This document shows, one piece after another, positions 1 to 8,924 of a stretch of DNA of 64,000 bases (position 1 is the stretch's first letter; every line of letters starts with the position of its first letter). The DNA is from Spirochaetaceae bacterium (GTDB lineage Bacteria; Spirochaetota; Spirochaetia; SZUA-6; DRHE01). Location of the stretch: assembly GCA_020353535.1 (NCBI GenBank), contig CP070696.1, forward strand, positions 2,951,598 to 3,015,597, written 5' to 3'. The notes beneath the pieces were generated by a model. The model saw nothing but the letters and a program-made list of their open reading frames with translations. It was not told the DNA's origin and searched no databases. The translations under genes were made by a program, and so were the position numbers.

Positions 1-2
1 CT

Positions 3-686
3 GTTGGCAAAGGTGGTCAGGACATCTACGTGAACATGGCTCCATACAGGGTCCAGGCCATAGCCGAGCTGGAGAGCGCCCTGTACAACAATCCCAAGGG
101 AGGCAAGGTCATCTGGTTGGCTCCGTCTCCCAACATCACGCTGTTCAATAAGGTCAAGGAGAGTATCGACGACCTGGTCGCTACGGTTCCCAAATACCAG
201 GTGTTCGAGTTCATCGATACCCTGTACATGGAGGACGACCCTGACAAGGCCTACACCGTGACCACATCAGCCATGGAAGCGCATCCTGACTTGGCCGGTT
301 TTATTTCCAGTTCAGGGATGTCCAATCCTGCATCCAACAAAGCCATCAAGGACACCGGGCGCGCAGGCAAGGTGTATTCCACGGGAATGGCCCTTCCGTC
401 TACGATGGAAACGTTCCTGGAGGACGGCACTAGTAAGCAGTTCGCGCTCTGGTCCCCCTACTGGTTTGGCTACATGTCCGCCTATCTGGCCATCAAGATC
501 CACAGGGGCGAGATCGAGGTCAAGGACGGTAATGTCGTGAACGTTCCTAACGTCGGTGAGAGAAAGATGTACATGACCCCTGACGACGTGATGTACACCG
601 ATCTCAACATGATGCTGTTCTTCCGAAAAGGGCATGAGACATGGGAGAACGCAATCCCAATGCCGCCGGAGTTGATGGAGCAGTAG
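3..686 (+). CDS. Sugar ABC transporter substrate-binding protein (5'-truncated)
   Basis: The gene enters from the left edge; the reading frame is open from base 3 and 227 residues are visible. The fragment looks like the C-terminal part of a periplasmic-binding-protein type 1 (ribose/rhamnose/AI-2 class) receptor. Features of that fold are the run of alternating helices and strands, the segment ending in FISSSGMSNP that resembles a second-lobe ligand loop, and an ALWSPYWFGYMSAYLA stretch like those before the last helix. Its ATPase and permease are presumably upstream, outside the window. Two hairpins follow the stop codon before the next gene, so expression of the binding protein is probably partly uncoupled from downstream genes. 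The ligand cannot be read from sequence. Confidence 0.85.
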   Translation, partial: VGKGGQDIYVNMAPYRVQAIAELESALYNNPKGGKVIWLAPSPNITLFNKVKESIDDLVATVPKYQVFEFIDTLYMEDDPDKAYTVTTSAMEAHPDLAGFISSSGMSNPASNKAIKDTGRAGKVYSTGMALPSTMETFLEDGTSKQFALWSPYWFGYMSAYLAIKIHRGEIEVKDGNVVNVPNVGERKMYMTPDDVMYTDLNMMLFFRKGHETWENAIPMPPELMEQ

Positions 687-701
687 GGATACAGAAGGAA
701 T

Positions 702-722
702 CCGAAGCGAAAAGAACTTCGG
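702..722 (+). repeat. Small hairpin after the binding-protein gene
   Basis: CCGAAG (702-707) and CTTCGG (717-722) form a perfect 6-bp stem with a 9-base loop, 16 bases after the stop codon. No T-run follows, so it is more likely an mRNA 3'-stabilising or processing structure than an intrinsic terminator. Confidence 0.5.
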
Positions 723-750
723 TATACGCTGAGGAGACACAACATTGCTG

Positions 751-780
751 GGATGCGGGGATTAGAGGATCCCCGCATCC
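751..780 (+). terminator. Strong intercistronic hairpin, possible terminator/attenuator
   Basis: A perfect 12-bp GC-rich stem (751-762 with 769-780) encloses the 6-base loop TAGAGG and is followed by GCTTTATAGG. The T-run is short, so termination may be partial. It separates the binding-protein gene from the UroD-like gene (start 808). Confidence 0.6.
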
Positions 781-807
781 GCTTTATAGGATGAGGAGTT
801 TTCAACA

Positions 808-1965
808 GTGACGGTTTACGAGCAGAAGCTCGAAAGAGTGCAGAAGGCGCTGTCCTTCCAAGAGCCGGACCGTATCCCCCGTTTCGACCTTTACTGGCAG
901 GAGTTCATCGACAAATGGCTCAGGGAGAAGAAACTCCCTCCTGATACGAACATCAACGAGTACTACGACCTCGATTTCGTGCTCTGCGTGATGAACGAAG
1001 ATCCCAAGATCGACTCCTTTACCCTGATAGAGAGAGGGGCAGATTACACGATCTTCAAGAGCGGGTTCGGCTGCACCTGCAAGAAGGCCGACTACTCCCC
1101 GATGCCGGCCTATCTAGATTTCGAGGTTAAATCGGTAGACCAATACGAAGAGTTCATTCTGGAGGATCCCAACGACGAGAGGCGTTACACTCAACCGAGC
1201 GCGAACATCCTCTCCTCATCGGGAAATGTGGAAGCCCCATCGTTTGAGGATCAGATGGCCGGGATCGAGGGGAAATTTGCCCGCATGGGTCTTGTGCTGG
1301 AAGGTCAGGAGTTTATGTGGCGCATCCGTGGAATGCAGGAACTATTCATAGACCTCATGCTGGAGGAGACAAAAGTCAAGCGGATGCTGGAACGGGTGGA
1401 GGCCTTCGAGATCCAGATCGGTCTGAACCAGATCAGGATGGGGGTGGATCTGATGTTCGTGGGAGGGGATATCGCCTACGACAAGGGTATGTTCTACTCC
1501 CCGGACACTTGGAGAAATTTCTTCAAGCCCGTACTGCGTAACATGTGCCAGGCCTTCAAGGCAGCCAAGCCTGATATAAAGATCCTCTATCACGGCTGCG
1601 GCAACGCTTCGGAGGTTTTCGATGACCTGATCGAGTGCGGGATCGATGCCTACCAGGCCCTGGAGGTCAAGTCGGGTTTGGACGTTGTTGAGCTCAAGAA
1701 GAAGTACAAGAACCGTCTGGCCTTCGTCGGCAACATCGACGTGCGGGACGTTTTGACAGGTGACAAGGAACACCTGCAGGCGGATGTGCTCAGGCGGCTC
1801 AATGCGGCCAAGGGAGGCGGCTACATTCCCATGTCGGACCACAGTGTGCCCGATAATGTTCCCATCGAGAACTACGATTTCTACATGGATCTGGTCAACA
1901 AGTATGGAAAATACCCGCTGCATCTGGGTGAGCACGACATTCCCGAGCTGAGCAACCTGTATTGA
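808..1965 (+). CDS. Uroporphyrinogen decarboxylase (URO-D) family protein, probable methyltransferase-type homologue
   Basis: The 385-residue product has the length and fold signature of the URO-D superfamily. It opens with VQKALSFQEPDRIPRFD, a typical N-terminal loop of UroD-like methyltransferases. A conserved ILYHGCGN segment lies near residue 257 and LAFVGNIDVRDVL near residue 305. Family knowledge: many non-heme UroD paralogues (MtaA/MtbA/CmuA type) are methyl-corrinoid:thiol methyltransferases, and uncharacterised ones are common in sugar-uptake operons. Here it sits between two sugar transport systems and beside DUF4432, so a role in heme synthesis is unlikely. A methyl-transfer or demethylation step is only inference. 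GTG start, chosen because GAGGAG lies at 793-798. Confidence 0.85.
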   Translation: MTVYEQKLERVQKALSFQEPDRIPRFDLYWQEFIDKWLREKKLPPDTNINEYYDLDFVLCVMNEDPKIDSFTLIERGADYTIFKSGFGCTCKKADYSPMPAYLDFEVKSVDQYEEFILEDPNDERRYTQPSANILSSSGNVEAPSFEDQMAGIEGKFARMGLVLEGQEFMWRIRGMQELFIDLMLEETKVKRMLERVEAFEIQIGLNQIRMGVDLMFVGGDIAYDKGMFYSPDTWRNFFKPVLRNMCQAFKAAKPDIKILYHGCGNASEVFDDLIECGIDAYQALEVKSGLDVVELKKKYKNRLAFVGNIDVRDVLTGDKEHLQADVLRRLNAAKGGGYIPMSDHSVPDNVPIENYDFYMDLVNKYGKYPLHLGEHDIPELSNLY

Positions 1966-1973
1966 GGTGATCT

Positions 1974-3059
1974 ATGAAACTTTTCGATCGTGACATGACG
2001 AAGGTGGAACTCACGCAGAGGGTCGGGCATCTGAGTCAGGTGTTCGGCGTGCAGCGTTGCACCTTGCGGGAAGGCAGCGCCGAGGGAGTCGAGGTCCTGG
2101 AGGTAGCCACGGGCGGGGGATTACGCTTTCAAGTGCTTCCCGGTCGAGGTATGGATCTGGGCCGGTTGGAATACAGGGGCGTGCCCTTTGCCTTCATTGG
2201 GAAGGGCGGAGTAGCCCACCCCCACCTCTACGATCCCCGTGGTTGGGGGTGGTTGAAGACCTTCGGCGGCGGCTTCCTGGTGACCTGCGGACTAACCCAT
2301 GCGGGCATCCCGGAGGAGGATGAAGGGGAGGAGCTGGGGCTTCACGGGCGCGTTTCCCACCTTCAGGCTGAAGAAATCCACAGCTCCACCACATGGGAGG
2401 GCGATGAGGCAACGATCCGGGTGAGCGGAAAGGTGAGAGAGAGCAGCCTGCATCACGAAAATCTCTTGTTGACTCGCAGCATCACGGCTCAGGGTGGATC
2501 GAGGAGCTTTAAAATTATAGACATAGTTACCAACGAGGGGTTCGCACCCACGCCTCTCATGTTTCTCTATCACTTCAACCTGGGATTTCCTCTAATCAGC
2601 GGGGACAGCCGCTTCATCGCCCCGATAACTAAAACCGAGCCCTGGGAAGCCACCCCGGAAGCTGCGGGCCTGCTGGATCGCTGCTGCGACCTGCTGGACC
2701 CGATTCCAGGCAGGGAGGATGTGCTGTTTTTCCACGAGGTGGCCCTCGATAGCCGGGGAAACACCTGCATCGCTGTTGTGAACAAACGGCTCCAGCTGGG
2801 CATCCAGCTTAGCTACAGCAAGAGCGAGCTTCCGTTGCTGTCCCAGGCCAATATACTGAAATCCCAGGACTACTTTCTGGCCCTGGAGCCGGGTAACTGC
2901 ACCCCCGCGGGCAGGGTAAACCTGCGCGACAAGGGACAGTTACGGATTCTAGACCCCCAGGAAGAGGTCCGCTTTTCTATCACTATCGAAGTGCTGGACG
3001 GCGCGGAGGAGATCCAGGCTCTGGAAAGCAGGGTAGCCGCACTGTTATCGGAGCGCTGA
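1974..3059 (+). CDS. DUF4432 family protein (aldose 1-epimerase-like)
   Basis: The 361-residue protein is beta-rich and matches the galactose-mutarotase-like DUF4432 pattern. Near the N-terminus is VLPGRGMDLGRLEYRGVPF, followed by GWGWLKTFGGGFLVTCGL and HGRVSHLQAE around residues 95-130. A LEPGNCTPAGR motif near residue 305 completes the family signature. These proteins are thought to bind or epimerise sugars, but substrates are mostly unknown. It starts 8 bases after the UroD-like gene and is clearly co-transcribed. Together with the following aldo/keto reductase it suggests processing of an imported sugar or sugar derivative. Confidence 0.85.
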   Translation: MKLFDRDMTKVELTQRVGHLSQVFGVQRCTLREGSAEGVEVLEVATGGGLRFQVLPGRGMDLGRLEYRGVPFAFIGKGGVAHPHLYDPRGWGWLKTFGGGFLVTCGLTHAGIPEEDEGEELGLHGRVSHLQAEEIHSSTTWEGDEATIRVSGKVRESSLHHENLLLTRSITAQGGSRSFKIIDIVTNEGFAPTPLMFLYHFNLGFPLISGDSRFIAPITKTEPWEATPEAAGLLDRCCDLLDPIPGREDVLFFHEVALDSRGNTCIAVVNKRLQLGIQLSYSKSELPLLSQANILKSQDYFLALEPGNCTPAGRVNLRDKGQLRILDPQEEVRFSITIEVLDGAEEIQALESRVAALLSER

Positions 3060-3093
3060 TCCCATTCCGATCCGTGGCGATTAAAGTTTTCAA

Positions 3094-4077
3094 ATGGAAC
3101 TCACGCAGCTCGGGACATCAGACCTGAAGGTCTCTCGCATTGCTCTGGGAACCGATCAGTTCGGCACTCGGGTGGATCGGGCCGCTGCCAAAAAGATAAT
3201 CTTTTCTGCTCTGGACGCGGGGATCAACTTTATAGACACAGCCCATATCTACGGCGACGGCCGTTCCGAGGAACTCATCGGTGACGCGATTGCATCGGTC
3301 CGGGACAAGGTGATCCTGGCGACCAAAGGTGGACATCCTCATACCGGGGGACCTTCACCCAAGAATCTGAGGCTCGAGCTTGAAACCAGTCTTCAGCGCT
3401 TGAAAACGGATCATATCGATCTATACCAGGTGCATTTTATTATCGGGCAATACACGCCGCTGGAAGACATCCTCGAAGTACTGCGTGACATGCAGACCAG
3501 CGGCAAAGTGTGCTGCTTTGGAGCTTCGAACTTCTACACCTGGCAGCTTTACCGAGCCAACGATCTCTGTGCCCGGTCGGGGCAGGCCGGTCTGGTCAGT
3601 ATCCAGTCCCACTATAGTCTCCTGGAACGGGATATAGAGGCTGAGCTAATACCCTACTGTGAACACACGGGAGTGGGTCTGCTTCCCTTCTACCCTTTGG
3701 CCGGCGGTTTGCTCGCAAACCGCTATCGAAGGGGAATCGAACCAGGCTCAGATACCCGGGCGGGACAACTCGATTGGGCTGATCGGTTCTTCCGCTATTA
3801 CGCTACCGAGCGGAACTTCGATCTGATCGACTTGCTGAGCGCCTTTGCCCAAAAACGAGGAAGAAGCTTGGCTGAGCTTTCCCTTGCCTGGTTGTTGACA
3901 CGTCCGGCGGTGTGCTCCGTGATCGTCGGAGCCAGTAAACCCGAGCATGTGCTGGTCGACAGCCGGGCGTGTGACTGGAACATGAGTAACGAGGAGCTCG
4001 CCGAGATCGGTTCGATCCTTGGAGATAAGAACAGGTATCTTCGCTATCCCCGGCGTTTGTGGTGGGAAGTACGCTGA
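3094..4077 (+). CDS. Aldo/keto reductase
   Basis: The 327-residue TIM-barrel NAD(P)H oxidoreductase shows the AKR landmarks in order. These are the GINFIDTAHIYGDGRSEELIG motif with catalytic Asp and Tyr (about residues 43-63), VILATKGGHP carrying the catalytic Lys, DLYQVHFI with the active-site His, and the C-terminal VIVGASKPEHV coenzyme loop. It resembles YajO/Tas-like sugar-alcohol or glycoside-associated reductases. It is the last gene of the UroD-DUF4432-AKR set. No clear Shine-Dalgarno precedes the ATG. The physiological substrate is unknown. Confidence 0.9.
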   Translation: MELTQLGTSDLKVSRIALGTDQFGTRVDRAAAKKIIFSALDAGINFIDTAHIYGDGRSEELIGDAIASVRDKVILATKGGHPHTGGPSPKNLRLELETSLQRLKTDHIDLYQVHFIIGQYTPLEDILEVLRDMQTSGKVCCFGASNFYTWQLYRANDLCARSGQAGLVSIQSHYSLLERDIEAELIPYCEHTGVGLLPFYPLAGGLLANRYRRGIEPGSDTRAGQLDWADRFFRYYATERNFDLIDLLSAFAQKRGRSLAELSLAWLLTRPAVCSVIVGASKPEHVLVDSRACDWNMSNEELAEIGSILGDKNRYLRYPRRLWWEVR

Positions 4078-4153
4078 CGGCCGCACAACCTATTCGTTCT
4101 ACCCTTTCGATCTTAAAAACGTAAAATATTGAATGAATTCGTAGAAATCGTGC

Positions 4154-4206
4154 TAACAGAAGCTTTGCCTCTTAAACTATAATTAGATCAAAATAACTAA
4201 GGAGGG
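4154..4206 (+). promoter_or_regulatory. Probable promoter and RBS of the LplABC-type operon
   Basis: A perfect -10 TATAAT lies at 4178-4183 in an AT-rich 130-base gap. The -35 (TAACAG, about 4154-4159) is poor, which suggests activator dependence; the YesN-type regulator at 9974 is the obvious candidate. A strong Shine-Dalgarno AAGGAGGG (4199-4206) precedes the ATG at 4211. Confidence 0.55.
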
Positions 4207-4210
4207 CGTT

Positions 4211-5770
4211 ATGAAAAAAGCATCTCTGTTTTTGCTCGTAGGCATGATGCTCATGCCGGTGCTGTTCGCTTGGGGGAGCGGAGAGCAGGCGAAGGAGGAG
4301 GGGCCGATCCCGATCACGATCTACCGTGGCGGGATCACTGTCGATGCCGAGACAGACCCGGTCGTTCAGGAGCTTAACAAGAGGCTGAACGTGAAGATCA
4401 GCTTTGTGACGGCCCCGTGGAGTGAAAACCGGCAGAAGGTCAATCTGATCCTGAGCACCGGGGAGCCGGTGGACATCGTCACAACCGTGGACGACATCCC
4501 CAGATGGGCGGATGAGGGAGCGATCATTGCCTTGGATAGATACATCTCCGAGGATACCCACCCCTACATCTACAAGCTGGTCAACTCGGCAACCTTTTCC
4601 CCTTTGAAGATCGATGGGAAAGCCTACTCCATTCCCCAGCTTCCCCTCGGCATTCCTTGGGGTACGTTTGTGCGTAAAGACTGGTTGGACAAACTGGGTC
4701 TGAAAATGCCGACCAATGAAGAAGAGCTGTACAAGGTGGCGAAAGCCTTCAAAGATATGGACCCGGGCGGCAACATCACCGGTTTCCAGTTCGAAGGGGA
4801 TCGACAGATTCGCCGGACCACGATCCCGATCATGAGCATGTTCGGTGTACCCTCAAGCTTCTGGGATCAGCATGTAAACTGGGACATCAAGAACGGAAAG
4901 CTAACCCACATCGCCACCATGGATAACACCAAGGCGGCTCTGAAGTACATGAACCGCCTGTACAACGAGGGGCTGATCAACCACGACTTTCCCTCGATGA
5001 ACAGTTTCCCCAAGTTGACGGAAAAATACATGCACACCGGTAGCGCCGGCCTGGGTTGGGTGATCTGGCCCTTTACCGCCCAGGGACGGAGGTTGAAGGA
5101 AATCGATCCGAATGCCGAGGTTGCCGTTCTGCAGCCTTTTTCTGCAAAGGGGTACACCTTCCGCAAGGCTCAGGGTTTGATGGTCCAGATTCACGCGGTG
5201 GTCAGCTCCCAGTCGAAAAATCCGGAAAAAGCGATAGAATGTCTGGAGTTCTTCAACTCCTACGAGGGACGCCAGCTGCTGGTAGCCGGCGTGGAAGGGG
5301 AGCATTGGAGCTCATTCAACGACGACGGCACTTTTGTGCGTATTGAGGAGATTTGGGAGGGGGATTACGGGAAGGAGCAGTACCATCCTTTGAATTTCTA
5401 TCTCGGCCAAGGTAACTGCGAGGGCTATATTCCAGCAGACAAGTACGACACGTTCGAGGAAGCCTATGCCAACGCCGTTCCCTTCCTGCCCACGAGCTTG
5501 TTGAATGAGGTGAACATAACCGCGGAGTACAAGGAGGGGGCTAAATGGTGCGCCGCACCCAATCCCCTGCAGTTCGTCCAGTTCCCCGAGCACAACGATC
5601 TTAAAGTCGAGGTGGAGGAGGCCATCTACACCGGTTGGACCAAGTGCATCGCGGCCAAACCCGGTGAGTTCGAAAAGACCTGGCAGGAGCACCAGGCGGA
5701 GCTGAAGAGGGTCGGGCTGGACAGGTGGACGGCGTTGTACCAGGAGTACTACGACAAGAACCTGAAATAA
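4211..5770 (+). CDS. Extracellular solute-binding protein, LplA-type (CUT1 family)
   Basis: The 519-residue protein has an N-terminal export signal (hydrophobic LFLLVGMMLMPVLFAW) followed by a charged GEQAKEEG linker. The cleavage region lacks the lipobox Cys, so it looks periplasmic rather than lipidated. The mature part has the type 2 periplasmic-binding fold of LplA/YtcQ-like proteins, with LNVKISFVTAPW and an IPWGTFVRKDWLDKLGLKMPTN-like segment typical of this branch. Two LplB/LplC-type permeases follow directly. This transporter branch imports oligosaccharides or glycoside fragments. The gene has its own promoter region. Confidence 0.92.
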   Translation: MKKASLFLLVGMMLMPVLFAWGSGEQAKEEGPIPITIYRGGITVDAETDPVVQELNKRLNVKISFVTAPWSENRQKVNLILSTGEPVDIVTTVDDIPRWADEGAIIALDRYISEDTHPYIYKLVNSATFSPLKIDGKAYSIPQLPLGIPWGTFVRKDWLDKLGLKMPTNEEELYKVAKAFKDMDPGGNITGFQFEGDRQIRRTTIPIMSMFGVPSSFWDQHVNWDIKNGKLTHIATMDNTKAALKYMNRLYNEGLINHDFPSMNSFPKLTEKYMHTGSAGLGWVIWPFTAQGRRLKEIDPNAEVAVLQPFSAKGYTFRKAQGLMVQIHAVVSSQSKNPEKAIECLEFFNSYEGRQLLVAGVEGEHWSSFNDDGTFVRIEEIWEGDYGKEQYHPLNFYLGQGNCEGYIPADKYDTFEEAYANAVPFLPTSLLNEVNITAEYKEGAKWCAAPNPLQFVQFPEHNDLKVEVEEAIYTGWTKCIAAKPGEFEKTWQEHQAELKRVGLDRWTALYQEYYDKNLK

Positions 5771-5811
5771 GCGCGTTAGTGAGTGCACTTGATCATGGCG
5801 GGATCTCCAGA

Positions 5812-5838
5812 GGCGGCACCCCCGAAGGTGGTACTGCC
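5812..5838 (+). repeat. GC-rich hairpin between binding-protein and permease genes
   Basis: GGCGGCACCCCC (5812-5823) pairs imperfectly with GGTGGTACTGCC (5827-5838) around a GAA loop. A further GC-rich inverted segment follows (about 5842-5872). This placement is typical of structures that raise the abundance of the binding-protein message relative to permease message. Confidence 0.5.
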
Positions 5839-5893
5839 TAGCGGCATGAGCCGGAAGGCCGTACCCCGGGATCCTGCCTTTTAAAAGGACGCA

Positions 5894-6838
5894 ATGTCGG
5901 TTTTCCAGAGACAGCAAAACGTGGGAGTTCGAAGGGAGCCCCTGTTCAAGCACATCGCCAAGCACCGCTACATGTACCTCATGATCGTGCCCGCCCTGGT
6001 GTGGTTAATCATCTTCCAGTACATACCGATTTACGGCATCACCATGGCCTTTCAGCAATTCTCCCTGCGCAAGGGATTTCTTGGCAGTCCTTTTGTAGGT
6101 TTGAAGCACTTCCGTTGGCTGTTCGACAATCCCAGTTTCATGCGGGCCTTCATCAACACCTGGATCATCAATGTTGGTAAATTGGCCCTGGGTTTCAGCT
6201 CGACCATCATCCTGGCTCTGCTGATCAATGAGGTCAGGCACACGGGTTTCAAGCGTTCCGTGCAAACCGTCACCTATCTGCCCCACTTCATCTCCTGGGT
6301 AATACTGGCAGGCATTTTCAACTCCCTGTTCGCCTATGAGACCGGGGCGGTCAGCCACCTGTTCGAGGTGATCGGCATCGGCAAGTTCGACTTCCTGCAG
6401 GACAACCGCTATTTTCGGCAGTTCATCGTGGTTAGTCACGTTTGGAAGGAGGTGGGGTGGGGATCGATCATCTATCTGGCTGCTATCTCTGCCATCAATC
6501 CCGAGCTTTACGAAGCGGCCTGGGTGGATGGAGCCGGGAGATGGAAGCAAGTCCGCTTCATCACCATCCCGGGAATCTCCTCTACCATGATCATCGTCTT
6601 TATCATCAGTTTGGGGAACGTCCTCAACTGGGGCTTCGACCAATTGTACAATTTGTACAATCCGTTGGTCTTCGAGACGGGAGACATCATGCAGACCTAC
6701 ATCCTGCGCAGCCTGGAACACAATCCCAATTTCTCCAGACTTGCAGCTGTGGGATTCATCCGTTCTTTCATAGGGATGACCCTGCTGGTGGTGGCCAACA
6801 GCCTGGCCCGACGTTTCGGGCGCACATCGATCTACTAG
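5894..6838 (+). CDS. ABC transporter permease, LplB-type
   Basis: The 314-residue integral membrane protein has about six hydrophobic segments, beginning with YLMIVPALVWLIIFQYIPI. It carries the EAA loop typical of CUT1 permeases: INPELYEAAWVDGAGRWKQ near residue 205, which docks the ATPase. FQQFSLRKGFLGSPFVGLKHF matches the LplB subgroup. It pairs with the next gene to form the membrane channel. No ATPase gene lies nearby, so an MsmX/UgpC-type shared ATPase encoded elsewhere is expected. The ATG start at 5894 follows AAAAGGACGCA. Confidence 0.93.
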   Translation: MSVFQRQQNVGVRREPLFKHIAKHRYMYLMIVPALVWLIIFQYIPIYGITMAFQQFSLRKGFLGSPFVGLKHFRWLFDNPSFMRAFINTWIINVGKLALGFSSTIILALLINEVRHTGFKRSVQTVTYLPHFISWVILAGIFNSLFAYETGAVSHLFEVIGIGKFDFLQDNRYFRQFIVVSHVWKEVGWGSIIYLAAISAINPELYEAAWVDGAGRWKQVRFITIPGISSTMIIVFIISLGNVLNWGFDQLYNLYNPLVFETGDIMQTYILRSLEHNPNFSRLAAVGFIRSFIGMTLLVVANSLARRFGRTSIY

Positions 6839-6848
6839 GAGGCAGCTT

Positions 6849-7709
6849 GTGGGTATTATCAGGAAGATGCAAGCCTTCGACTACATCAACTACGCATTCC
6901 TGATACTATTCGCCCTGACTACTTTCTATCCCTTCTGGAACATTCTGGTCATCTCCGTCTCCACCGACAAAGCCTTCTTTTCCGACTGGTACCACATCAT
7001 ACCTAAGAGCTTCACTCTCCGATCCTATCTTCACAATTTCCAGGAGGTGAGGGTTCTGCGGGCACTTTCCGTGAGCGTTTTCATCACGGTTGTCGGTACC
7101 GTTTCCACGGTGACCATCACCTCAATGGCCGCCTTCTTCCTCTCCAAGCCCTACTTGAGGCTGCGAAATCTTATCTTCATTCTTTTCGTGATCACGATGT
7201 TCTTCAACGGCGGCCTAATCCCTCTCTATATCGTAGTAGCCAAGTTGAAGCTGCGTAACACGGTGTTCGCCCTCTTTTTACCTACGCTGATGAACATATT
7301 CTTTCTTATCTTGACAAAGAACTACTTCGCCGGTATGCCCGACAGCATGGAGGAGTCCGCCAAGATCGACGGGGCTAACGCCTTCACGATCCTCTTTCGC
7401 ATCATCCTGCCGTCGGCCAAGCCGATCATAGCCACGATCTCCCTGTTTTACGCAGTGCAGTTCTGGAACGACTGGTTCAACGGCCTGCTGTACCTGACCG
7501 ACCGGAAACTGTATCCCCTCTCCCTCTATCTGCGAGAAGTGATATCCGCGGCGATTACACAGGAAGTGGCCGCGGTTCTGAATATCCAGGCTCCGGCTAC
7601 AATCCGGGCTTCAGCGATCGTGATCACCATTTTCCCGATCATACTCGTCTATCCCTTTATCCAGAAACATTTCGTGAAGGGAATCCTGCTGGGATCGACA
7701 AAGGAGTGA
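6849..7709 (+). CDS. Carbohydrate ABC transporter permease, LplC-type
   Basis: The 286-residue membrane protein has six predicted helices and an EAA motif (MPDSMEESAKIDGANAFT, near residue 165) characteristic of MalG/LplC permeases. The C-terminus FIQKHFVKGILLGSTKE is a hallmark of this family. GTG start, supported by the AGGAGG sequence (6837-6842) just upstream, 10 bases after the partner permease. It works with the LplB-like permease and the LplA-like binding protein. Confidence 0.93.
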   Translation: MGIIRKMQAFDYINYAFLILFALTTFYPFWNILVISVSTDKAFFSDWYHIIPKSFTLRSYLHNFQEVRVLRALSVSVFITVVGTVSTVTITSMAAFFLSKPYLRLRNLIFILFVITMFFNGGLIPLYIVVAKLKLRNTVFALFLPTLMNIFFLILTKNYFAGMPDSMEESAKIDGANAFTILFRIILPSAKPIIATISLFYAVQFWNDWFNGLLYLTDRKLYPLSLYLREVISAAITQEVAAVLNIQAPATIRASAIVITIFPIILVYPFIQKHFVKGILLGSTKE

Positions 7710-7712
7710 TGC

Positions 7713-8924
7713 ATGTCCGCTGATGATCTCGGATTCTCTCCTAGGGATGTGTTTCGCGAGTACTGTTGGAATGGGCCATGGAGGACTGTAGATTGCCCGT
7801 ATCTGAATTGGCAGAGGGTGACCGACCCGCAAACCTCTCACGAAGGAGCACGGAAGTATCTGCCCAATCCGGTAAATACAATCCAGATCGATGATTTACA
7901 ACGTGCCGTGCGTGCGGAGTGCTGCATCGAGCAGTGGGGCGGTCATGCGGGGACCTCTGACAAGAGGATCAGGATAAACGGGCACGAGTGGATCGAGGTC
8001 CCGGAATCCTCCCTGATGGGACCAGAGCGGCCGGAGTCCTACCAATATATGCGCTATCCCACAGTGGCGATACCCCTGGAGCAGCTGCGCGAAGGGGATA
8101 ATGAGTTCGAGCTGACTTGCTCAAATCAGATCAGCCACCTGATTCACGACATCGGCTGGGGCCAGTGGGGGATCTACGCCGTGATATTCCGAATATACTA
8201 CGATGCCGACAAACTCCATCCCAGCGGCCGGGTAGCACCGCCGGTCTGGAAGGATGATCGATGCCTTTCAATCGCCCTGGAGCCGGGCCAGTCGGAAACC
8301 AGCGATTGGATCGATCGAATCGACTTTCTCGGCTTTTGTGAAGATTTTGATCACAACGGGGATGGACGGTATCGGGAGTGGCACTATCGGTACCGCTACG
8401 GCCGACTCATGAACCACCTCGGAACGGTGACTGGCATCCCCTATGAGGCATCGATCGATACTACGTGGATACCGGATCAGGCTGAGCCAATGCAGGTAAT
8501 GGTAAGGATCACTGACTATGCGGGCATGAGCTGGGTAACTCCCGTGATAGAGATAGAATGGGGCGAGCGCGAAGAAAAATGCCTGATGTACACACCTCGG
8601 GATGTTCCTGCTTGCTGGCAGAGCCGGGATGGCAACAGGCATTCCTGCACCATATATATTTCAGACGACTTGAGTCAGGCAACGGAGGCCAGGATGATTC
8701 TTACGACCTGGAACGGATACGAGGCCGATGAGATTTGTATAAATGGAGAGAAACTGCTGTCGCGGGTTGGGCGGAATCACGACTTCGCCCTCAGCGAAGT
8801 CGATGTTCCCCTGGCCATGTTGAGAAAGGGAGAAAATACGGTCTCCACCTACGGTACGACTCCCCACCACGGGATCGAAGTACTGTGGCCGGGACCTGTG
8901 ATAAAGGTGAGATACGGAATATGA
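7713..8924 (+). CDS. Unknown beta-rich protein with two galactose-binding-like segments
   Basis: I do not recognise this 403-residue protein as a named family. It has no signal peptide. Two parts resemble each other. Residues about 85-150 contain RIRINGHEW followed by LEQLREGDNEFEL. Residues about 325-395 contain EICINGEKL followed by LAMLRKGENTVST. Both look like the strand-loop-strand end of galactose-binding-like (jelly-roll) domains as found in glycosidases and carbohydrate-binding modules. A central region (about 190-300) is also strand-rich. It starts 3 bases after the permease gene and overlaps the next gene by 4 bases, so it belongs to the operon. A cytoplasmic glycan-binding or lyase-like role is inference. 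Confidence 0.75.
   Translation: MSADDLGFSPRDVFREYCWNGPWRTVDCPYLNWQRVTDPQTSHEGARKYLPNPVNTIQIDDLQRAVRAECCIEQWGGHAGTSDKRIRINGHEWIEVPESSLMGPERPESYQYMRYPTVAIPLEQLREGDNEFELTCSNQISHLIHDIGWGQWGIYAVIFRIYYDADKLHPSGRVAPPVWKDDRCLSIALEPGQSETSDWIDRIDFLGFCEDFDHNGDGRYREWHYRYRYGRLMNHLGTVTGIPYEASIDTTWIPDQAEPMQVMVRITDYAGMSWVTPVIEIEWGEREEKCLMYTPRDVPACWQSRDGNRHSCTIYISDDLSQATEARMILTTWNGYEADEICINGEKLLSRVGRNHDFALSEVDVPLAMLRKGENTVSTYGTTPHHGIEVLWPGPVIKVRYGI

Noticed and set aside
808-1965. Heme-pathway hemE
   Set aside because: The protein belongs to the wider UroD superfamily, and its neighbours are sugar transport and catabolism genes rather than tetrapyrrole genes.
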